Notes: a model not told the origin generated them from the sequence alone. Shown: positions 17,800-29,840, numbered from the stretch's first letter. The stretch is DNA of 64,000 nucleotides from Planctomycetota bacterium (GCA_022600195.1 JAHZKX010000059.1:62001-126000); one strand, 5' to 3'. Numbers and translations are program-made.

Positions 17800-20700
17800 A
17801 TGCCGATTCCAGCACAGCGAACGATTCCAACAAATACTGTCAAAAACTTTGGTAAGATTGAGCATAGTTTTGAATTGTCTGATCTGACACAGATTCAGAC
17901 CTCTTCCTATGCTAAATTTCTCCAGGCAGATAAATCGCCTCGAGAAAGAAAGAACCAGGGGCTTGAGGAAATATTGCGAGAAATATTTCCGATCGAAAGC
18001 TATCAGGGGCAGTACCAGTTAGAGTATGTCAAGTATGAACTGGGCAAGACCCGATACACTCCCACCGAATGTCGCCAGCTCCGGATGACCTATGGTCGTC
18101 CCTTCCGCGTCTGGCTGCGTCTGGTAAAAGAGCAGCCTATCGAAGAAGAAGTCTACCTGGGTGACTTGCCGATCATGATTGGTGGCGGTGAGTTTATTAT
18201 CAATGGTGCGGAACGCTGTATTGTCAGTCAGTTGCACCGTTCTCCCGGCGTAGACTTTGTACTGAGTTCAGAACCCGGTGAGAAGAAAGAATATTCTTGT
18301 CGCGTGATTCCGGAACGAGGTAGCTGGATTGAGTTGGTTGTTGGTAAAAAAGATACACTGGGTGTGCGTATCGACCAAAGCGGTAAGTTCTCTGCAATGA
18401 CTTTATTGCGGGCGATGTCAAAAGAGTATTCATCCGATACTGATTTGGTCAAAATGTTTTACAAAACCAAATCGGAAAAAATCGTCAAGTCTTCTGCCGC
18501 TGAGAAACTGACTGGAAAAATTGTTGCAGAAGATATCGTTTATCCTGCCGGGCATGAACGCTGCGGGGAAGTGATTCTGGATTGTTGTGGAACGATCACA
18601 GAAGAATTGATTGATGAGATCTGCGATACCGGTTTGAAAACGATTGAAATCGTCCTGGATGTCGCTGACGTCCTGGTTCTGCAGAGTATTGCAGAAGACC
18701 CGACTTCGACACACGAAGAAGCATTGTTGCGGATTTATTCACGTTTACGTCCCGGTAACCCTCCGCAACTGGAACGCGCCATTGATTTGTTCAAGGAAAA
18801 ATTCTTTGATGTCAACCGTTATCGATTGGGACGCGTTGGGCGATTCCGGATCAATCGAAAGTTCAAGCAGGATGTGCCTGATACCGAGATGACATTGCGT
18901 CCGGAAGATTTTATTAATTCCATTCGTTATCTCGTACGACTTCGCGTTGGTGACACTTCCGCTTACGTTGACGATATCGACAATCTGGGTAACAGACGTT
19001 TGCGAACAATTGATGAGTTGGCAGCTGATGAAATTCGTAAAGGGTTTCTCAAGTTACGGCGTACTGTGCAGGAACGGATGACACAAAAAGACGTAGAGGA
19101 AATGTCACCGCGCACCTTGATCAATCCGAAAAGTGTTTCTGCGGCGATTGACTTCTTCTTTGGTCGTAGTGAACTCTCTCAGGTGGTTGACCAGACCAAT
19201 CCACTTTCCATGTTGACTCACGAACGTCGGTTGAGTGCCCTGGGGCCTGGTGGTTTGAATCGAAAGCGTGCGGGTTTTGAAGTCCGCGATGTTCACATTT
19301 CCCACTATGGGCGAATTTGTCCGATTGAGACTCCTGAAGGTACCAACATTGGTCTGATTTCCAGTTTGAGTATTTTCTCCAAAGTCGATGATTACGGATT
19401 TCTGGTTACCCCTTATCGGTGTGTCAAAAAAGGAAAACTAACAGACGAAGTCCACTGGATGCGTGCAGATGAAGAAGCTGAAGTGCATGTGGCTCCAGCT
19501 GACACACCGGTCCTGAATGGTAAATTCGCTGAAGACCGTGTGATGGCCCGGTTCCGCGATGATGTTGTCTGGATCTCTGGAAGTGATGTCGATTACATCG
19601 ACGTGGACCCCGCACAGATGGTGGGGATTTCTGCCGGTTTGATTCCCTTCCTCGAACACGACGATGCAAACCGTGCCTTAATGGGTTCTAACATGCAACG
19701 TCAGGCGGTGCCTCTGTTAATTGCAGAGCCACCTTTGGTTGGTACAGGGATGGAAGTCGCGGTAGCTCAAAACTCTGGAATGGTTGTGCGAGCTGAAAAA
19801 GCGGGCAAGGTGACTTATGTTGACGGCAATGTCGTTGAAGTTGCCGGTAAAAAATATCACTTGCGGAAATATGAAGGTCTTAACGAACGCACCTGTTTGA
19901 ATCAGACACCTGCCGTTCAGATTGGAGATCAGGTCAAAAAAGATCAGATCCTTTGTAACAGTGCTGCTGCATCCGATGGATTGCTGGCACTCGGCCGAAA
20001 CGTGCTTGTGGGCTTCATGTCCTGGGATGGTTATAACTACGAAGACGCGATCATTCTTTCAGAACGTCTTGTGAAAGAAGACGTTTATACTTCGATTCAC
20101 ATTGATGAATTCGATGTGGAGATTCGTGAAACAAAACTGGGTCGCGAAGAGTTCACTCGCGATATCCCTAATGTGAGTGAAAAAGCATTAAGGCATATCA
20201 CTGAAGAGGGGATTATCAAGGTTGGAACCCGCGTTCGTCAGGGAGATATTCTTGTCGGAAAGGTTTCGCCGAAAGCCAAGGCGGAACTCACGCCAGAAGA
20301 AAAACTGCTGCATGCTATCTTTGGCCGTGCAGGTGAAGATGTTAAGAACGAATCGCTGGAAGCATCCAGTGGCGTTGAAGGAATCGTCATTCATACTGAA
20401 AAATTTGCACGTCGGATGAGTCTGACGGACTTAGATCGCAAAAAATATGACGAAGAACTTGCAAAGGTGGAAGAGCAGGGCAATCAGGAAATTGCTGCCG
20501 AATTCCGTGAATTTTTGAAAACATTTGAAGCCGCCCTGGGGCAACCTATGGTTGACGACGATGGTCGTAAAATTCGTGATATTCCTGAAGACAAATTTGT
20601 GTCGCAGTATGCTCATGATTTTCTATCTCATCTGGATAATCTTGATATACGCAGCCCGCAGAAAAAGGCGGACTGTCGTGCTATCATTGACGATTCATGG

Positions 20701-21516
20701 CCTCTCATGGAGGACGTGATTGAAACCTGTGACCAGCGCGTCAACAGTATGAAACGCGGCGAAGAATTGCCCAATGGTGTGCTGCAGATGGTGAAAGTCT
20801 ATGTGGCTTCCAAGCGCCAGATTTCAGTGGGCGACAAGATGGCGGGGCGTCATGGAAATAAAGGGGTGATTTCAAAAGTATTACCGATTGAAGATATGCC
20901 CTTTACGGAAGATGGTACTCCCATTGACATCATGTTAAATCCGCTGGGTGTTCCCAGTCGTATGAATGTGGGGCAGATTCTGGAAACCCATTTGGGCTGG
21001 GCTGCTGAGAAGCATGGCTTCCGTGCCGTTTGTCCGGTATTTGATGGGGCCAAAGAGTCACAGATCATGGAGTTTCTGGATACATGCGGTCTACCCGCTG
21101 ATGGCAAGGCACAGTTGTATGATGGTCGTACCGGTGAAGCTTACGAACAGAAAACGACAGTGGGCCAGATTTACATGTTGAAACTGCATCACCTGGTGGA
21201 TGATAAAGTTCATGCTCGATCGACGGGTCCTTACTCATTGATTACTCAGCAGCCTTTGGGTGGTAAAGCCCGGTTTGGTGGTCAACGATTTGGGGAAATG
21301 GAAGTCTGGGCACTGGAAGCCTATGGTGCAGCTTACATTCTGCAGGAACTGTTAACAGTGAAGAGTGACGATGTAGAAGGCCGTACTAAGATTTATGAAT
21401 CAATGGTAAATGGTGAGAATACATTGGAAGCAGGTACGCCAGCCAGCTTTGACGTGCTAAACAACGAAATTCGTGGACTTGGTTTGAATCTACAGCTGGA
21501 AAAGAATCCCGGTTGA
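17800..21516 (+). CDS. rpoB: DNA-directed RNA polymerase subunit beta
   Basis: A protein of 1238 residues. Landmarks are [48 protein letters not shown], the [10 protein letters not shown] motif and the C-terminal [23 protein letters not shown]. The rifampicin pocket keeps the usual Gln, Asp, His and Ser residues (LSQ, VDQ, THE, LSAL), with Asn518 of E. coli replaced by Thr, so no classical resistance change is seen. It shares an operon with rpoC after a 101-nt gap. Confidence 0.98.
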   Translation: MPIPAQRTIPTNTVKNFGKIEHSFELSDLTQIQTSSYAKFLQADKSPRERKNQGLEEILREIFPIESYQGQYQLEYVKYELGKTRYTPTECRQLRMTYGRPFRVWLRLVKEQPIEEEVYLGDLPIMIGGGEFIINGAERCIVSQLHRSPGVDFVLSSEPGEKKEYSCRVIPERGSWIELVVGKKDTLGVRIDQSGKFSAMTLLRAMSKEYSSDTDLVKMFYKTKSEKIVKSSAAEKLTGKIVAEDIVYPAGHERCGEVILDCCGTITEELIDEICDTGLKTIEIVLDVADVLVLQSIAEDPTSTHEEALLRIYSRLRPGNPPQLERAIDLFKEKFFDVNRYRLGRVGRFRINRKFKQDVPDTEMTLRPEDFINSIRYLVRLRVGDTSAYVDDIDNLGNRRLRTIDELAADEIRKGFLKLRRTVQERMTQKDVEEMSPRTLINPKSVSAAIDFFFGRSELSQVVDQTNPLSMLTHERRLSALGPGGLNRKRAGFEVRDVHISHYGRICPIETPEGTNIGLISSLSIFSKVDDYGFLVTPYRCVKKGKLTDEVHWMRADEEAEVHVAPADTPVLNGKFAEDRVMARFRDDVVWISGSDVDYIDVDPAQMVGISAGLIPFLEHDDANRALMGSNMQRQAVPLLIAEPPLVGTGMEVAVAQNSGMVVRAEKAGKVTYVDGNVVEVAGKKYHLRKYEGLNERTCLNQTPAVQIGDQVKKDQILCNSAAASDGLLALGRNVLVGFMSWDGYNYEDAIILSERLVKEDVYTSIHIDEFDVEIRETKLGREEFTRDIPNVSEKALRHITEEGIIKVGTRVRQGDILVGKVSPKAKAELTPEEKLLHAIFGRAGEDVKNESLEASSGVEGIVIHTEKFARRMSLTDLDRKKYDEELAKVEEQGNQEIAAEFREFLKTFEAALGQPMVDDDGRKIRDIPEDKFVSQYAHDFLSHLDNLDIRSPQKKADCRAIIDDSWPLMEDVIETCDQRVNSMKRGEELPNGVLQMVKVYVASKRQISVGDKMAGRHGNKGVISKVLPIEDMPFTEDGTPIDIMLNPLGVPSRMNVGQILETHLGWAAEKHGFRAVCPVFDGAKESQIMEFLDTCGLPADGKAQLYDGRTGEAYEQKTTVGQIYMLKLHHLVDDKVHARSTGPYSLITQQPLGGKARFGGQRFGEMEVWALEAYGAAYILQELLTVKSDDVEGRTKIYESMVNGENTLEAGTPASFDVLNNEIRGLGLNLQLEKNPG

Positions 21517-21617
21517 TGCCTGATCCTTCATAGCGGGGATCTGGTTTCAAAGTGAAGAATTCTTTTTCAGGATCAATGTCTGATCATAATTAGTTCAGAA
21601 AATAAGGAGCGTGCAGA

Positions 21618-24600
21618 GTGAGTGTTGCACAGACAGCTTACGAGCGGATTAACGATTACGGTTCCGTAAAAATTGGTTTGGCTAGTCCACACGATATTCG
21701 GAGTTGGTCATTCGGCGAAGTGAAAAAGCCGGAAACGATCAATTATCGAACCTACCGGCCTGAGCGCGATGGTTTATTCTGCGAACGGATTTTTGGTCCT
21801 GAAAAAGACTGGGAATGTGCCTGCGGAAAATATCGGGGCATGAAATACAAAGGCATGATCTGCGATCGATGTGGTGTTAAAGTGACACACAGTCGTGTTC
21901 GTAGAAAACGAATGGGTCACATCGAACTGGCTGCGCCCATCGTGCATATCTGGTTCTTCAAATCAATGCCCAGCCGTCTGGGTGCTTTGTTGAATATGAA
22001 GACGACCGCCTTGGAAAAGGTGGTTTACTTCCAGGACTATGTGGTCACCGATCCGGGGGATACACCTTTGGAACTTTGCCAGACCATGACTGAGGAGGAG
22101 GCGCGTCAGAATCAGGCCAAGTATGGGCCTGGCGCATTTGAAATTGATATGGGTGCAGAAGCGATCAGGAAACTCCTGATGGGTCTGAATCTGGTAGAGA
22201 TTTCTGAACGACTTCGAAAAGAGTTATTCGAAACAGCCAGTCAGCAGAAACGAAAAGACTATATCAAGCGTTTGAAAATTGTGGAATCGTTGCGCGATAG
22301 CGATAATCGTCCCGAATGGATGGTTCTGGAAGTCATTCCCGTGATTCCACCCGACCTGCGTCCGTTGGTGCTTTTAGATTCCGGTAACTTCGCGACAAGC
22401 GATTTGAATGATCTGTACCGGAGAATCATTAACCGCAATAACCGCTTGAAGAAACTGGTTGACCTGAATGCACCGGAAGTGATTGTACGCAACGAAAAGC
22501 GAATGTTGCAGCAGTCTGTAGATGCATTGTTTGACAATAATCGTTGTAAGCGACCCGTCCTTGGTTCTTCCAACCGTCCTTTAAAATCTTTGACTGATAT
22601 GATCAAAGGTAAGCAGGGGCGTTTCCGTGAAAACCTGCTTGGAAAACGTGTTGATTATTCTGCACGTAGTGTGATTGTTGTTGGTCCGGAATTAAAACTG
22701 CACCAGTGTGGTCTTCCCAAGAAAATCGCATTGGAACTGTTCCAGCCCTTTATTATTCGTCGGCTGAAGGACAGTGGTCACGCTGATACGATCAAATCTG
22801 CCAAGCGAATGTTGGAGCGCAAAGATGAAGATGTGTGGGATATTCTGGATGAAGTCATTCAAAATCACCCCGTGCTTTTGAATCGAGCCCCTACATTGCA
22901 CCGTATGGGGATTCAGGCATTTGAGCCGATTCTGGTTGAAGGGAATGCGATTCGTATTCACCCGCTGGTTTGTACCGGATTCAATGCTGACTTTGATGGT
23001 GACCAGATGGCGGTACACTTGCCGCTTTCGATTGAAGCTCAGGTGGAAGCAACGACATTGATGCTTGCCACAAATAATATTTTCAGTCCTTCCGATGGTG
23101 CACCGATCATTCGTCCTTCACAGGATATCGTGATGGGTTGTTACTATCTGACCCTCAAAAAACCTGATCGTAAGGGTGAAGGGATGGTCTTTTCCGGCGT
23201 GAGTGAAGTGCATGCAGCATTTCAGCAACATAAGCTGGATCGTCACGCCATTATCAAAGTTCGTATGCCTTCTGATCGTCGGATCAAAGGGGATGGGGCT
23301 GAAGAGCACAAAACGGGAGGCTTAATTGAAACCACCGTGGGGCGCGTGATTTTCGATGATATTCTGCCTAAGAAAATGGCCTTCTATAATATCACAATGA
23401 AAGGCCGTGACCTTTCAAATGTGATTTCTGACTGTTATCTGGAACTGGGTCGGCGTGAAACCATTAACCTGCTCGACAAAATGAAAGAAACCGGATTCCG
23501 GGAATCGACATTGAGTGGACTTTCCTTTGGTACCAGCGATTTGAAAACGGCCCCGAACAAAGCGAAGGTAATTGGAGATTCCGAAAAAACGGTTCTGCAA
23601 AAAACCAAGCTTTATGAGCGTGGTCTGATTACAGCAGAAGAACGTTATAATCAGGTGCTCGATACCTGGACTCATGCCCGTGAAGAAATTACGACTTCCA
23701 TGATGCATGAACTGGAAAATGATTATCGGGATGGAGGCCGTTATGTGAACCCGATTTATCTGATGTCGAATTCCGGTGCCCGTGGTGGTATCGAACAGAT
23801 GCGTCAGTTGGGTGGTATGCGTGGGTTGATGGCTAAGCCAAGTGGAGAAATTATTGAAACTCCCATTAAGGCAAACTTCCGTGAAGGTCTGACTGTGCTG
23901 GAGTACTTCAGTTCCACTCACGGTGCTCGCAAAGGTTTGGCCGATACTGCATTGAAAACTGCAGACTCTGGATACCTGACACGTAAGCTGGCAGATATCT
24001 GTCAGAACGTGGTCGTCACAGAACATGACTGCGGTACTGCACAGGGAATGACGCGTGGTGTTCTCTATCGAGGTGAAAAGGTCGAAATGAGCTTGACCGA
24101 TGCGATCCGTGGTCGTGTCAGTCGAACCAATATTGTGGATCCGATTACCGATGAAGTGATCGTACGCGAAAACGATCTGATCACCGTAGAAATCGCACGC
24201 CGTATTGAGGCGATGGGCCTGGAAAAAATTCAGGTACGCAGCCCGATGACCTGTGAATCATCGTTGGGTCTTTGTCGGCTCTGTTACGGGATGGACCTCT
24301 CCACTGGTTCGCTTGTGGAAGAAGGATTGGCCGTCGGTATTATCGCCGCACAAAGTGTGGGTGAACCGGGAACCCAGTTGACGATGCGTACTTTCCATAT
24401 TGGTGGAACAGCGTCTCGTGAAGTAGAAGAAAATGAAATTCGCACACGTCGTGCTGGTAAAGCAACGTTTGCCCGCATTCGGTCGGTTGTAAACAGCGAA
24501 GGTCTGAGTGTGATCCTGACCCGAAATGGTGAGGTCGTGATCAACGATACGAAAGGCCGCGAGCTGGAACGCTATACGATTCCCAACGGTGCGACTTTGA

Positions 24601-26075
24601 TGGTCAATGAAGGGGATGAGCTGAAAGAGGGTCAGGTGATCTGTCAGTGGGACCCTCACTCCATCTCCATTCTGGCAGAAGTGGGTGGGCGTGTTCGGTT
24701 TGAAGAATGTGTCGAAGGCAAAACCATTCGCACTGACAAAGATCCCAGTGGTCACGTTCGTCGTTCGATTATTGAACATAAAGGCGAATTACACCCACAG
24801 ATTATTATCGAAGATGGTACCGGCAAAATTCTGGACTTCTATTATCTTCCTGAAAAAGCAAGTATCGAAGTGGAAGAAGGAACGCAGATTACCGCAGGTA
24901 CTGTGGTTGCCAAGAACCCTCGTGAATCTTCTGGTACGCAGGATATTACCGGCGGTTTACCTCGTGTGACAGAGTTGTTTGAAGCAAGACGCCCCAAAGA
25001 TCCTTCCGTGTTAGCGGAAATCGATGGTGAAGTCGAGTTCGTCCCTGAAAAGAAACGTGGAAAGCGAATCGTGATCGTTCGCGGAGAAGATGGTACCGAA
25101 GTGGAACACGTGATTCCGCATGGTAAGCATCTGCTGGTTCACGCAGGTGACCTGGTGAAAGCCGGCGACGCTCTGGTTCGCGGACCTCTCGTGCCACACG
25201 ACATTTTACGAGTCAGTGGAACGGAAGCGGTTCAGCAATATTTACTGCATGAAATCCAGAACGTATATCGTGCTCAACGTGTGACAATCGATGATAAACA
25301 CCTTGAAATTATTATCTCCCGCATGTTAAGCAAAGTGATGGTTGAAAATGTGGGTGATACAAACTTATTGCCGGGAATTGTTCTCGATAAATTGACGTTC
25401 CAGAAAATCAATGAAGAGACCATCGCCTGCGTTAAGGTAGTCGATGCGGGTGATACCGACTTCCAGCCGGACGACCTTGTTCCTCTGGCAACAATTGAAG
25501 AAGTGAATGCACAGGTAGAATTGGTGGGGCAGGCTCCTGCCAGCTTTACCAAGCCTAAGCCGGCATCAGCCAGTTCGCAGCTTCTGGGGATTACAAAAGC
25601 ATCAGTGCAAAGTGAAAGCTTTATCTCTGCTGCGAGTTTCCAGGAAACCACGAAGGTACTTACTGAAGCGGCACTCGCCGGTCGTGTTGACTATCTTGTC
25701 GGTCTGAAGGAAAACGTGATTCTAGGTCACCTGGTTCCAGCGGGAACCGGGTTCTATCAACATCAGAATTCAGAAGTTCGAATTCGACCAGAAGCTCTGG
25801 AAGAGTTAAAGGCTGAGAAAGAACGAATTCTGGCGGCACGAATGAGCTTATTGAATGAAATTCAGCCCGATAAACCGGTTCCCTTAGGGGGCGGCCAGGA
25901 TATTGTTCAGGATATCGTGCAAGAAACCATTCAAGAAACGATCCAAGAGACCATTCAAGAAACGATTCAAGAGACCATTCAAGAAACCATAAAAGAGGTA
26001 GAGAAGTTTGGCCAGGGAGAGCTGGATTCTCCGATTGAGAATACACCACCCAGCCCGAATCCCATTGATGAGTAG
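21618..26075 (+). CDS. rpoC: DNA-directed RNA polymerase subunit beta' with repeat tail
   Basis: A protein of 1485 residues starting at GTG, with AAGGAG upstream. The N-terminal zinc site is [20 protein letters not shown], the catalytic loop is [12 protein letters not shown], and the second zinc cluster is [13 protein letters not shown]. Trigger-loop and clamp regions look complete. The last about 60 residues are not typical: six copies of QETI follow two of QDIV, then an acidic, proline-rich end. They are encoded by eight 12-bp tandem units (25896-25991). The repeat would form a charged helix or coiled coil beyond the normal C-terminus near the omega/clamp side. Confidence 0.98.
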   Translation: MSVAQTAYERINDYGSVKIGLASPHDIRSWSFGEVKKPETINYRTYRPERDGLFCERIFGPEKDWECACGKYRGMKYKGMICDRCGVKVTHSRVRRKRMGHIELAAPIVHIWFFKSMPSRLGALLNMKTTALEKVVYFQDYVVTDPGDTPLELCQTMTEEEARQNQAKYGPGAFEIDMGAEAIRKLLMGLNLVEISERLRKELFETASQQKRKDYIKRLKIVESLRDSDNRPEWMVLEVIPVIPPDLRPLVLLDSGNFATSDLNDLYRRIINRNNRLKKLVDLNAPEVIVRNEKRMLQQSVDALFDNNRCKRPVLGSSNRPLKSLTDMIKGKQGRFRENLLGKRVDYSARSVIVVGPELKLHQCGLPKKIALELFQPFIIRRLKDSGHADTIKSAKRMLERKDEDVWDILDEVIQNHPVLLNRAPTLHRMGIQAFEPILVEGNAIRIHPLVCTGFNADFDGDQMAVHLPLSIEAQVEATTLMLATNNIFSPSDGAPIIRPSQDIVMGCYYLTLKKPDRKGEGMVFSGVSEVHAAFQQHKLDRHAIIKVRMPSDRRIKGDGAEEHKTGGLIETTVGRVIFDDILPKKMAFYNITMKGRDLSNVISDCYLELGRRETINLLDKMKETGFRESTLSGLSFGTSDLKTAPNKAKVIGDSEKTVLQKTKLYERGLITAEERYNQVLDTWTHAREEITTSMMHELENDYRDGGRYVNPIYLMSNSGARGGIEQMRQLGGMRGLMAKPSGEIIETPIKANFREGLTVLEYFSSTHGARKGLADTALKTADSGYLTRKLADICQNVVVTEHDCGTAQGMTRGVLYRGEKVEMSLTDAIRGRVSRTNIVDPITDEVIVRENDLITVEIARRIEAMGLEKIQVRSPMTCESSLGLCRLCYGMDLSTGSLVEEGLAVGIIAAQSVGEPGTQLTMRTFHIGGTASREVEENEIRTRRAGKATFARIRSVVNSEGLSVILTRNGEVVINDTKGRELERYTIPNGATLMVNEGDELKEGQVICQWDPHSISILAEVGGRVRFEECVEGKTIRTDKDPSGHVRRSIIEHKGELHPQIIIEDGTGKILDFYYLPEKASIEVEEGTQITAGTVVAKNPRESSGTQDITGGLPRVTELFEARRPKDPSVLAEIDGEVEFVPEKKRGKRIVIVRGEDGTEVEHVIPHGKHLLVHAGDLVKAGDALVRGPLVPHDILRVSGTEAVQQYLLHEIQNVYRAQRVTIDDKHLEIIISRMLSKVMVENVGDTNLLPGIVLDKLTFQKINEETIACVKVVDAGDTDFQPDDLVPLATIEEVNAQVELVGQAPASFTKPKPASASSQLLGITKASVQSESFISAASFQETTKVLTEAALAGRVDYLVGLKENVILGHLVPAGTGFYQHQNSEVRIRPEALEELKAEKERILAARMSLLNEIQPDKPVPLGGGQDIVQDIVQETIQETIQETIQETIQETIQETIKEVEKFGQGELDSPIENTPPSPNPIDE
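25896..25991 (+). repeat. Eight tandem 12-bp repeats at the 3' end of rpoC
   Basis: In-frame units such as CAAGAAACCATT repeat eight times with third-position changes (CAGGATATTGTT, CAAGAGACCATT and similar), encoding QDIV QDIV then QETI x6. The silent divergence between units suggests selection on the peptide. Confidence 0.92.
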
Positions 26076-26223
26076 GTGGGGTGGGGTTGTCTGATTCTCT
26101 GGTGAGAGTCCTTAAATGGATTTGGTGTGAGACTTGACGGATCTATGTGGGCTGGATACATTGTCCCGTTCCGGTCTCTGAAGAGAGCGTAATATTAGCG
26201 TAAATAGGTGGCCATACGTATCT

Positions 26224-26252
26224 TTGGCCATGTTTTATAGAGTATTTATTGT
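26224..26252 (+). promoter_or_regulatory. Weak candidate promoter of rpsL-rpsG
   Basis: TTGGCC, a 17-nt spacer and TATTGT (4/6 each) lie 34 bp upstream of rpsL. The -35 overlaps the second of two TGGCCA palindromes (26211 and 26225), which could be a binding site. Support is modest. Confidence 0.28.
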
Positions 26253-26285
26253 AGTTCATGCGTTGAACGAAGATGGGTTGTTTTG

Positions 26286-26657
26286 ATGCCGACGATTAAT
26301 CAGTTAATTCGTAAACCGAGAAAAAAACCGATTTCCAAGAGTAAAACTCCTTTACTGGAGGGTTGTCCTCAGAAGCGTGGAGTCTGTTTAAATGTGAAAA
26401 CGGTGACTCCCAAGAAGCCTAACTCGGCGCTACGTAAAGTGGCACGTGTTCGTCTCTCTAACGGGAAAGAGTTGACTGCTTATATTCCAGGTGAAGGCCA
26501 TAACCTGCAGGAGCACTCGATTGTTCTGGTACGCGGCGGTCGTGTTCGTGACTTGCCTGGTGTGCGTTACAAAGTGATCCGTGGTGTGCTCGACACGCTG
26601 GGTGTGAGTGATCGCCGTCAGGCACGTAGTCGTTATGGAACCAAGCGTCCTAAATAG
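26286..26657 (+). CDS. rpsL: 30S ribosomal protein S12 (Arg88 variant)
   Basis: A protein of 123 residues from the ATG at 26286; the preceding TTG is in frame but unneeded. The alignment to E. coli S12 around both decoding loops is gap-free by eye. Loop [11 protein letters not shown] keeps Lys43, but [13 protein letters not shown] has Arg at position 88 (Met counted as 1) where Lys is usual. Lys-to-Arg at this site gives streptomycin resistance in E. coli and Mycobacterium. Asp89, the RimO methylthiolation target elsewhere, is kept. It pairs with rpsG downstream. Confidence 0.97.
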   Translation: MPTINQLIRKPRKKPISKSKTPLLEGCPQKRGVCLNVKTVTPKKPNSALRKVARVRLSNGKELTAYIPGEGHNLQEHSIVLVRGGRVRDLPGVRYKVIRGVLDTLGVSDRRQARSRYGTKRPK

Positions 26658-26747
26658 ACATTCTTTTTAGATCAATCTTCAGGTATTTGATTACATCAGT
26701 CGGTGCCCTGTCCGGGCATTGAAATTAAAGTTAGAGGAAAAGTTGGA

Positions 26748-27227
26748 ATGGGCAAAAAGTTTACCGCCAGTGTATCACAGCTAAAGCCAGATCCACGGTT
26801 TAATTCACTGTTGGCATCCAAGTTTGTGAACTGCCTGATGCACGATGGCAAGAAAAGTGTTGCTCAAAACGTTTTTTATTCTGCCTTGGATCGCATCAAG
26901 GATCGGGTACCTGATGTAGAGCCAATCGAGGTTTTCACACAGGCTGTCGAGAATGTGAAGCCAGGAATTGAAGTACGGTCTAAGCGAGTCGGTGGGGCCA
27001 CCTATCAGGTTCCGACTCCCGTCAGTCCCAAGCGTCAGCAGACTTTGGCAATTCGCTGGATTCTGGCTGCGATTCGCGGGAAAAAAGGGCGACCGATGGA
27101 TATTCGGTTGGCAGATGAAATTTTGTCTGCTCATAAGAAGGAAGGTGTTGCCATGACGACTCGTGAGAATATTCATCGTATGGCAGAAGCGAACAAGGCG
27201 TTTGCTCATTTCGCCTTCTCTCGCTAA
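26748..27227 (+). CDS. rpsG: 30S ribosomal protein S7
   Basis: A protein of 159 residues from the ATG at 26748 with AGAGGAAA upstream. S7 landmarks are [34 protein letters not shown] and [32 protein letters not shown]. It organises the 16S 3' major domain and contacts E-site tRNA. A strong terminator follows, so fusA is probably transcribed separately. Confidence 0.97.
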   Translation: MGKKFTASVSQLKPDPRFNSLLASKFVNCLMHDGKKSVAQNVFYSALDRIKDRVPDVEPIEVFTQAVENVKPGIEVRSKRVGGATYQVPTPVSPKRQQTLAIRWILAAIRGKKGRPMDIRLADEILSAHKKEGVAMTTRENIHRMAEANKAFAHFAFSR

Positions 27228-27247
27228 GGCAACTTCAGAACTATCTG

Positions 27248-27296
27248 GACGCACTGGTAAGACTTTCGAGTCATTACTTCGTGCGTCTTTTTTTTT
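27248..27296 (+). terminator. Rho-independent terminator after rpsL-rpsG
   Basis: GACGCAC pairs with GTGCGTC, enclosing a second stem (GTAAGACT / AGTCATTAC with one bulge) capped by a TTCG tetraloop. Nine T residues follow. It starts 20 nt after the rpsG stop. Confidence 0.88.
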
Positions 27297-27456
27297 GATA
27301 GGACAAATATTTGATATTGTGGTTTCAGGTAGATTTGTAAACGATACAGAAGAGCTGGTTTGCTTGAAGGCGCTGATCGCCTGTGCTTCCAGCGATAAAA
27401 TGTTTTTGTGTGAATTCTGTTAAGCGATGATTTTGCAGATGGGATTGAAGGGTAAG

Positions 27457-29568
27457 ATGTCAGCTTCCATAGAGAAAATCAGAAATATTGGGATTATTGC
27501 TCACATTGACGCGGGTAAAACGACAACTTCCGAACGGATTTTGTTTTATACCGGTGCCTCACATCGTATGGGGAATGTTGATGAGGGCACGACCATCACA
27601 GACTTTGATGAAGAGGAGGCCCGGCGCGGCATCACGATCTATTCCGCTGCGATTTCTTGTGAGTGGAAAGATTATGCCATCAACATTATCGATACGCCGG
27701 GCCATGTTGATTTTACAGCCGAGGTCGAGCGCAGCCTGCGTGTACTGGATGGCGCCGTTGTTGTTTTCAGTGCTATGGAAGGTGTTGAAGCCCAGAGCGA
27801 AACGGTCTGGCGTCAGGCGGATAAATATCATGTGCCTCGCATCTGCTTTATCAATAAAATGGATCGGATCGGAGCCAGCTTTCTGAGGACATTTCAGGAA
27901 ATTGAGCGTCGTTTGGCGGCCAAGCCTGTTGCGATGCAGATACCCATTGGCGAAGGTTCCACGTCTACCGGTGATTCTTTTCAGGGTGTGATTGATTTGA
28001 TCACAATGAAAGCCTTGTACTATGACTTGGATACTAAAGGTGCCAATTTTGAGGCCAGGGAAATTCCCGATGCCTATCTGGAGCAGGCGCAAGAATGGCG
28101 AGGTAAGCTGCTGGAGGCCGTTGCTGAACTGGATGATCAAGTTCTTGAGCAATACTATGAGACAGAAGAGATTGCCGAAGAAGATATCCATCGCCTGCTG
28201 AGAGAAGCTACATTGCGTGGAGAGTTACAACCGACCTACTGTGGTTCTTCCTTGAATTACATCGGCGTGCAACCTGTATTGGACGCGGTGGGAACCTATC
28301 TGCCCAGTCCGCTGGATCGCCCGCCGGTGGAGGGAACCAATCCTCAACCGGTAAAGAAGAGAGGGCCGGTATCGAATAAAGTGATCTCCAGGTCGCCTGT
28401 GATCGACGAACCGGTGTGTGGACTGGTTTTCAAGATTCAGACAGACAAGCACGGCGATTTGTGTTTTATGCGCGTCTATTCCGGGCAGTTAAAAAGTGGG
28501 AGTCGTTTACTGAATGCCCGAACCGGCAAGAAAGAGCTGATCAGCCAGCTATGGCGTGTGCACGCTGATTCCCGGGAGAAAGTGGAGACGGACTGTATTG
28601 ACGCTGGCGATATTGCTGGAGTGATTGGTCCGAAGGAGGCCGTCACGGGTGACACGCTGTGTGATATCAAGCATCCGATTTTGCTGGAAAGTATTTCCTT
28701 TCCAGAGACAGTGATTTCGATGGCCGTTGAACCCGAGTCGAGTGCCGATCGGAAAAAACTGGAAGAAACTCTTCAAAAGCTGTCCAGGCAGGATCCCACT
28801 TTTAAGGCGGTTCCGAATGAGGAAACAGGGCAAACTATTGTTTCGGGAATGGGTGAGTTGCATCTGGAAGTTCTACGGAATCGTATGCAAACCGAATTTA
28901 ATCTGAGCGTGCGCGTGCATAAGCCGCGGGTCAGTTATCGTGAGACCGTATTGGCGGCGATCGAAAAAGAGGTGGAGTTCAGCCGTCCCTCTGCGAACGG
29001 CGATCTGTATTTCAAAGTGAAGTTACGGCTAGAGCCCTTTAAGGGAGAGGCCCCGCTGTCCATTGTGAGTCAGTTGAAGCCAGATGCACCAGAGGCATTG
29101 GATCCTGCATTGCAAAGTGTCATGATGGAAACATTAAAAATGGGAGTAGAAGGGGGCGGGCAAGTCGGTTTTCCTTTGATGAATGTGCAATTTGTTGTGC
29201 TGAGTGTGGAGTCTCGGGATGGTGAAACAAATGAAGTTGCTGTGGAGGCTGCTGTTTCGGAGGCACTACATGCTTGTATTATGGATGCGAAGATGCAGCT
29301 GCTGGAGCCGATCATGAAAATGGAAGTGGTGACTCCCGATGAGTTTCGAGGTAATATTCAGGCGGATCTCAGTTCCCGGCACGCTGCTGTCCATAATACA
29401 GAGTGGCGAAGCGATTTGTGTGTGATGGAAGTGGAGTCGCCTTTATCGCAGTTGTTTGGCTATTCGACCCAGATTCGCAGTCTTTCTCAGGGCCGGGCTT
29501 CTTTTTCGATGGAGCCTTTGAAATACGCGCCGGCTCCTCCCAGCGTATTAAAAGAGATGATTGGTTGA
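27457..29568 (+). CDS. fusA: Translation elongation factor G
   Basis: A GTPase of 703 residues for translocation and ribosome recycling. From the ATG at 27457 (GAAGGG upstream) it reads MSASIEKIRNIGIIAHIDAGKTTT. ATGs at 27427 and 27439 are possible but less well placed. G1 is AHIDAGKT, switch I is EEARRGITIYSAA, G3 is DTPGHVDF and G4 is NKMDR. Domain IV follows HKPRVSYRET and the C-terminus has GYSTQIRSLSQGRASFSMEP. Unlike EF-Tu in this window, it keeps the RGIT motif. It is isolated from rpsG by a terminator and from rpsJ by a promoter. Confidence 0.96.
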   Translation: MSASIEKIRNIGIIAHIDAGKTTTSERILFYTGASHRMGNVDEGTTITDFDEEEARRGITIYSAAISCEWKDYAINIIDTPGHVDFTAEVERSLRVLDGAVVVFSAMEGVEAQSETVWRQADKYHVPRICFINKMDRIGASFLRTFQEIERRLAAKPVAMQIPIGEGSTSTGDSFQGVIDLITMKALYYDLDTKGANFEAREIPDAYLEQAQEWRGKLLEAVAELDDQVLEQYYETEEIAEEDIHRLLREATLRGELQPTYCGSSLNYIGVQPVLDAVGTYLPSPLDRPPVEGTNPQPVKKRGPVSNKVISRSPVIDEPVCGLVFKIQTDKHGDLCFMRVYSGQLKSGSRLLNARTGKKELISQLWRVHADSREKVETDCIDAGDIAGVIGPKEAVTGDTLCDIKHPILLESISFPETVISMAVEPESSADRKKLEETLQKLSRQDPTFKAVPNEETGQTIVSGMGELHLEVLRNRMQTEFNLSVRVHKPRVSYRETVLAAIEKEVEFSRPSANGDLYFKVKLRLEPFKGEAPLSIVSQLKPDAPEALDPALQSVMMETLKMGVEGGGQVGFPLMNVQFVVLSVESRDGETNEVAVEAAVSEALHACIMDAKMQLLEPIMKMEVVTPDEFRGNIQADLSSRHAAVHNTEWRSDLCVMEVESPLSQLFGYSTQIRSLSQGRASFSMEPLKYAPAPPSVLKEMIG

Positions 29569-29741
29569 TTTTTGAAAAAGGTGCGGTTCGGCGCTTGGTA
29601 TCCCGTCGCTGAATGGGTACGTTGTCTCCTCTGTGAATCGGGACCAAAAGTGTTTTGTGTTCACATGGGCAGTGTTTGGCTGGCTTTCAATATGAGAATG
29701 TCGTAATTTCGAAAAAAGCGTTTTAAGCTTTCTTGGGGTTG

Positions 29742-29770
29742 TTGACAACCAGCAATGGTCTCATTAGTAT
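29742..29770 (+). promoter_or_regulatory. Promoter of the S10 ribosomal protein operon
   Basis: TTGACA (29742-29747), exactly 17 nt, then TAGTAT (29765-29770). It is the best sigma-70 match in the window. It sits between fusA and rpsJ with a predicted start near 29777, giving a leader of about 64 nt. The 29569-29741 stretch before it holds nothing recognisable. Confidence 0.72.
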
Positions 29771-29779
29771 TGCTCGCTT

Positions 29780-29808
29780 CCCCGCTGGGATTAGGTATCT
29801 GAGCGGGG
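29780..29808 (+). other. Hairpin at the 5' end of the S10 operon leader
   Basis: CCCCGCT pairs with AGCGGGG across a 15-nt loop, beginning within a few bases of the predicted transcription start. It could stabilise the message or serve as a binding site for a regulatory ribosomal protein such as L4. Confidence 0.5.
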
Positions 29809-29840
29809 TTTGAGTCTAATTTTAGTGAAGGAAATTATTG

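Noticed and set aside
25896-25991. CRISPR-like repeats at the end of rpoC
   Set aside because: Units are 12 bp, contiguous and in frame with no spacers; this is a coding repeat.
27163-27423. An 86-codon frame between rpsG and fusA
   Set aside because: It overlaps the rpsG end in another frame and crosses the terminator.
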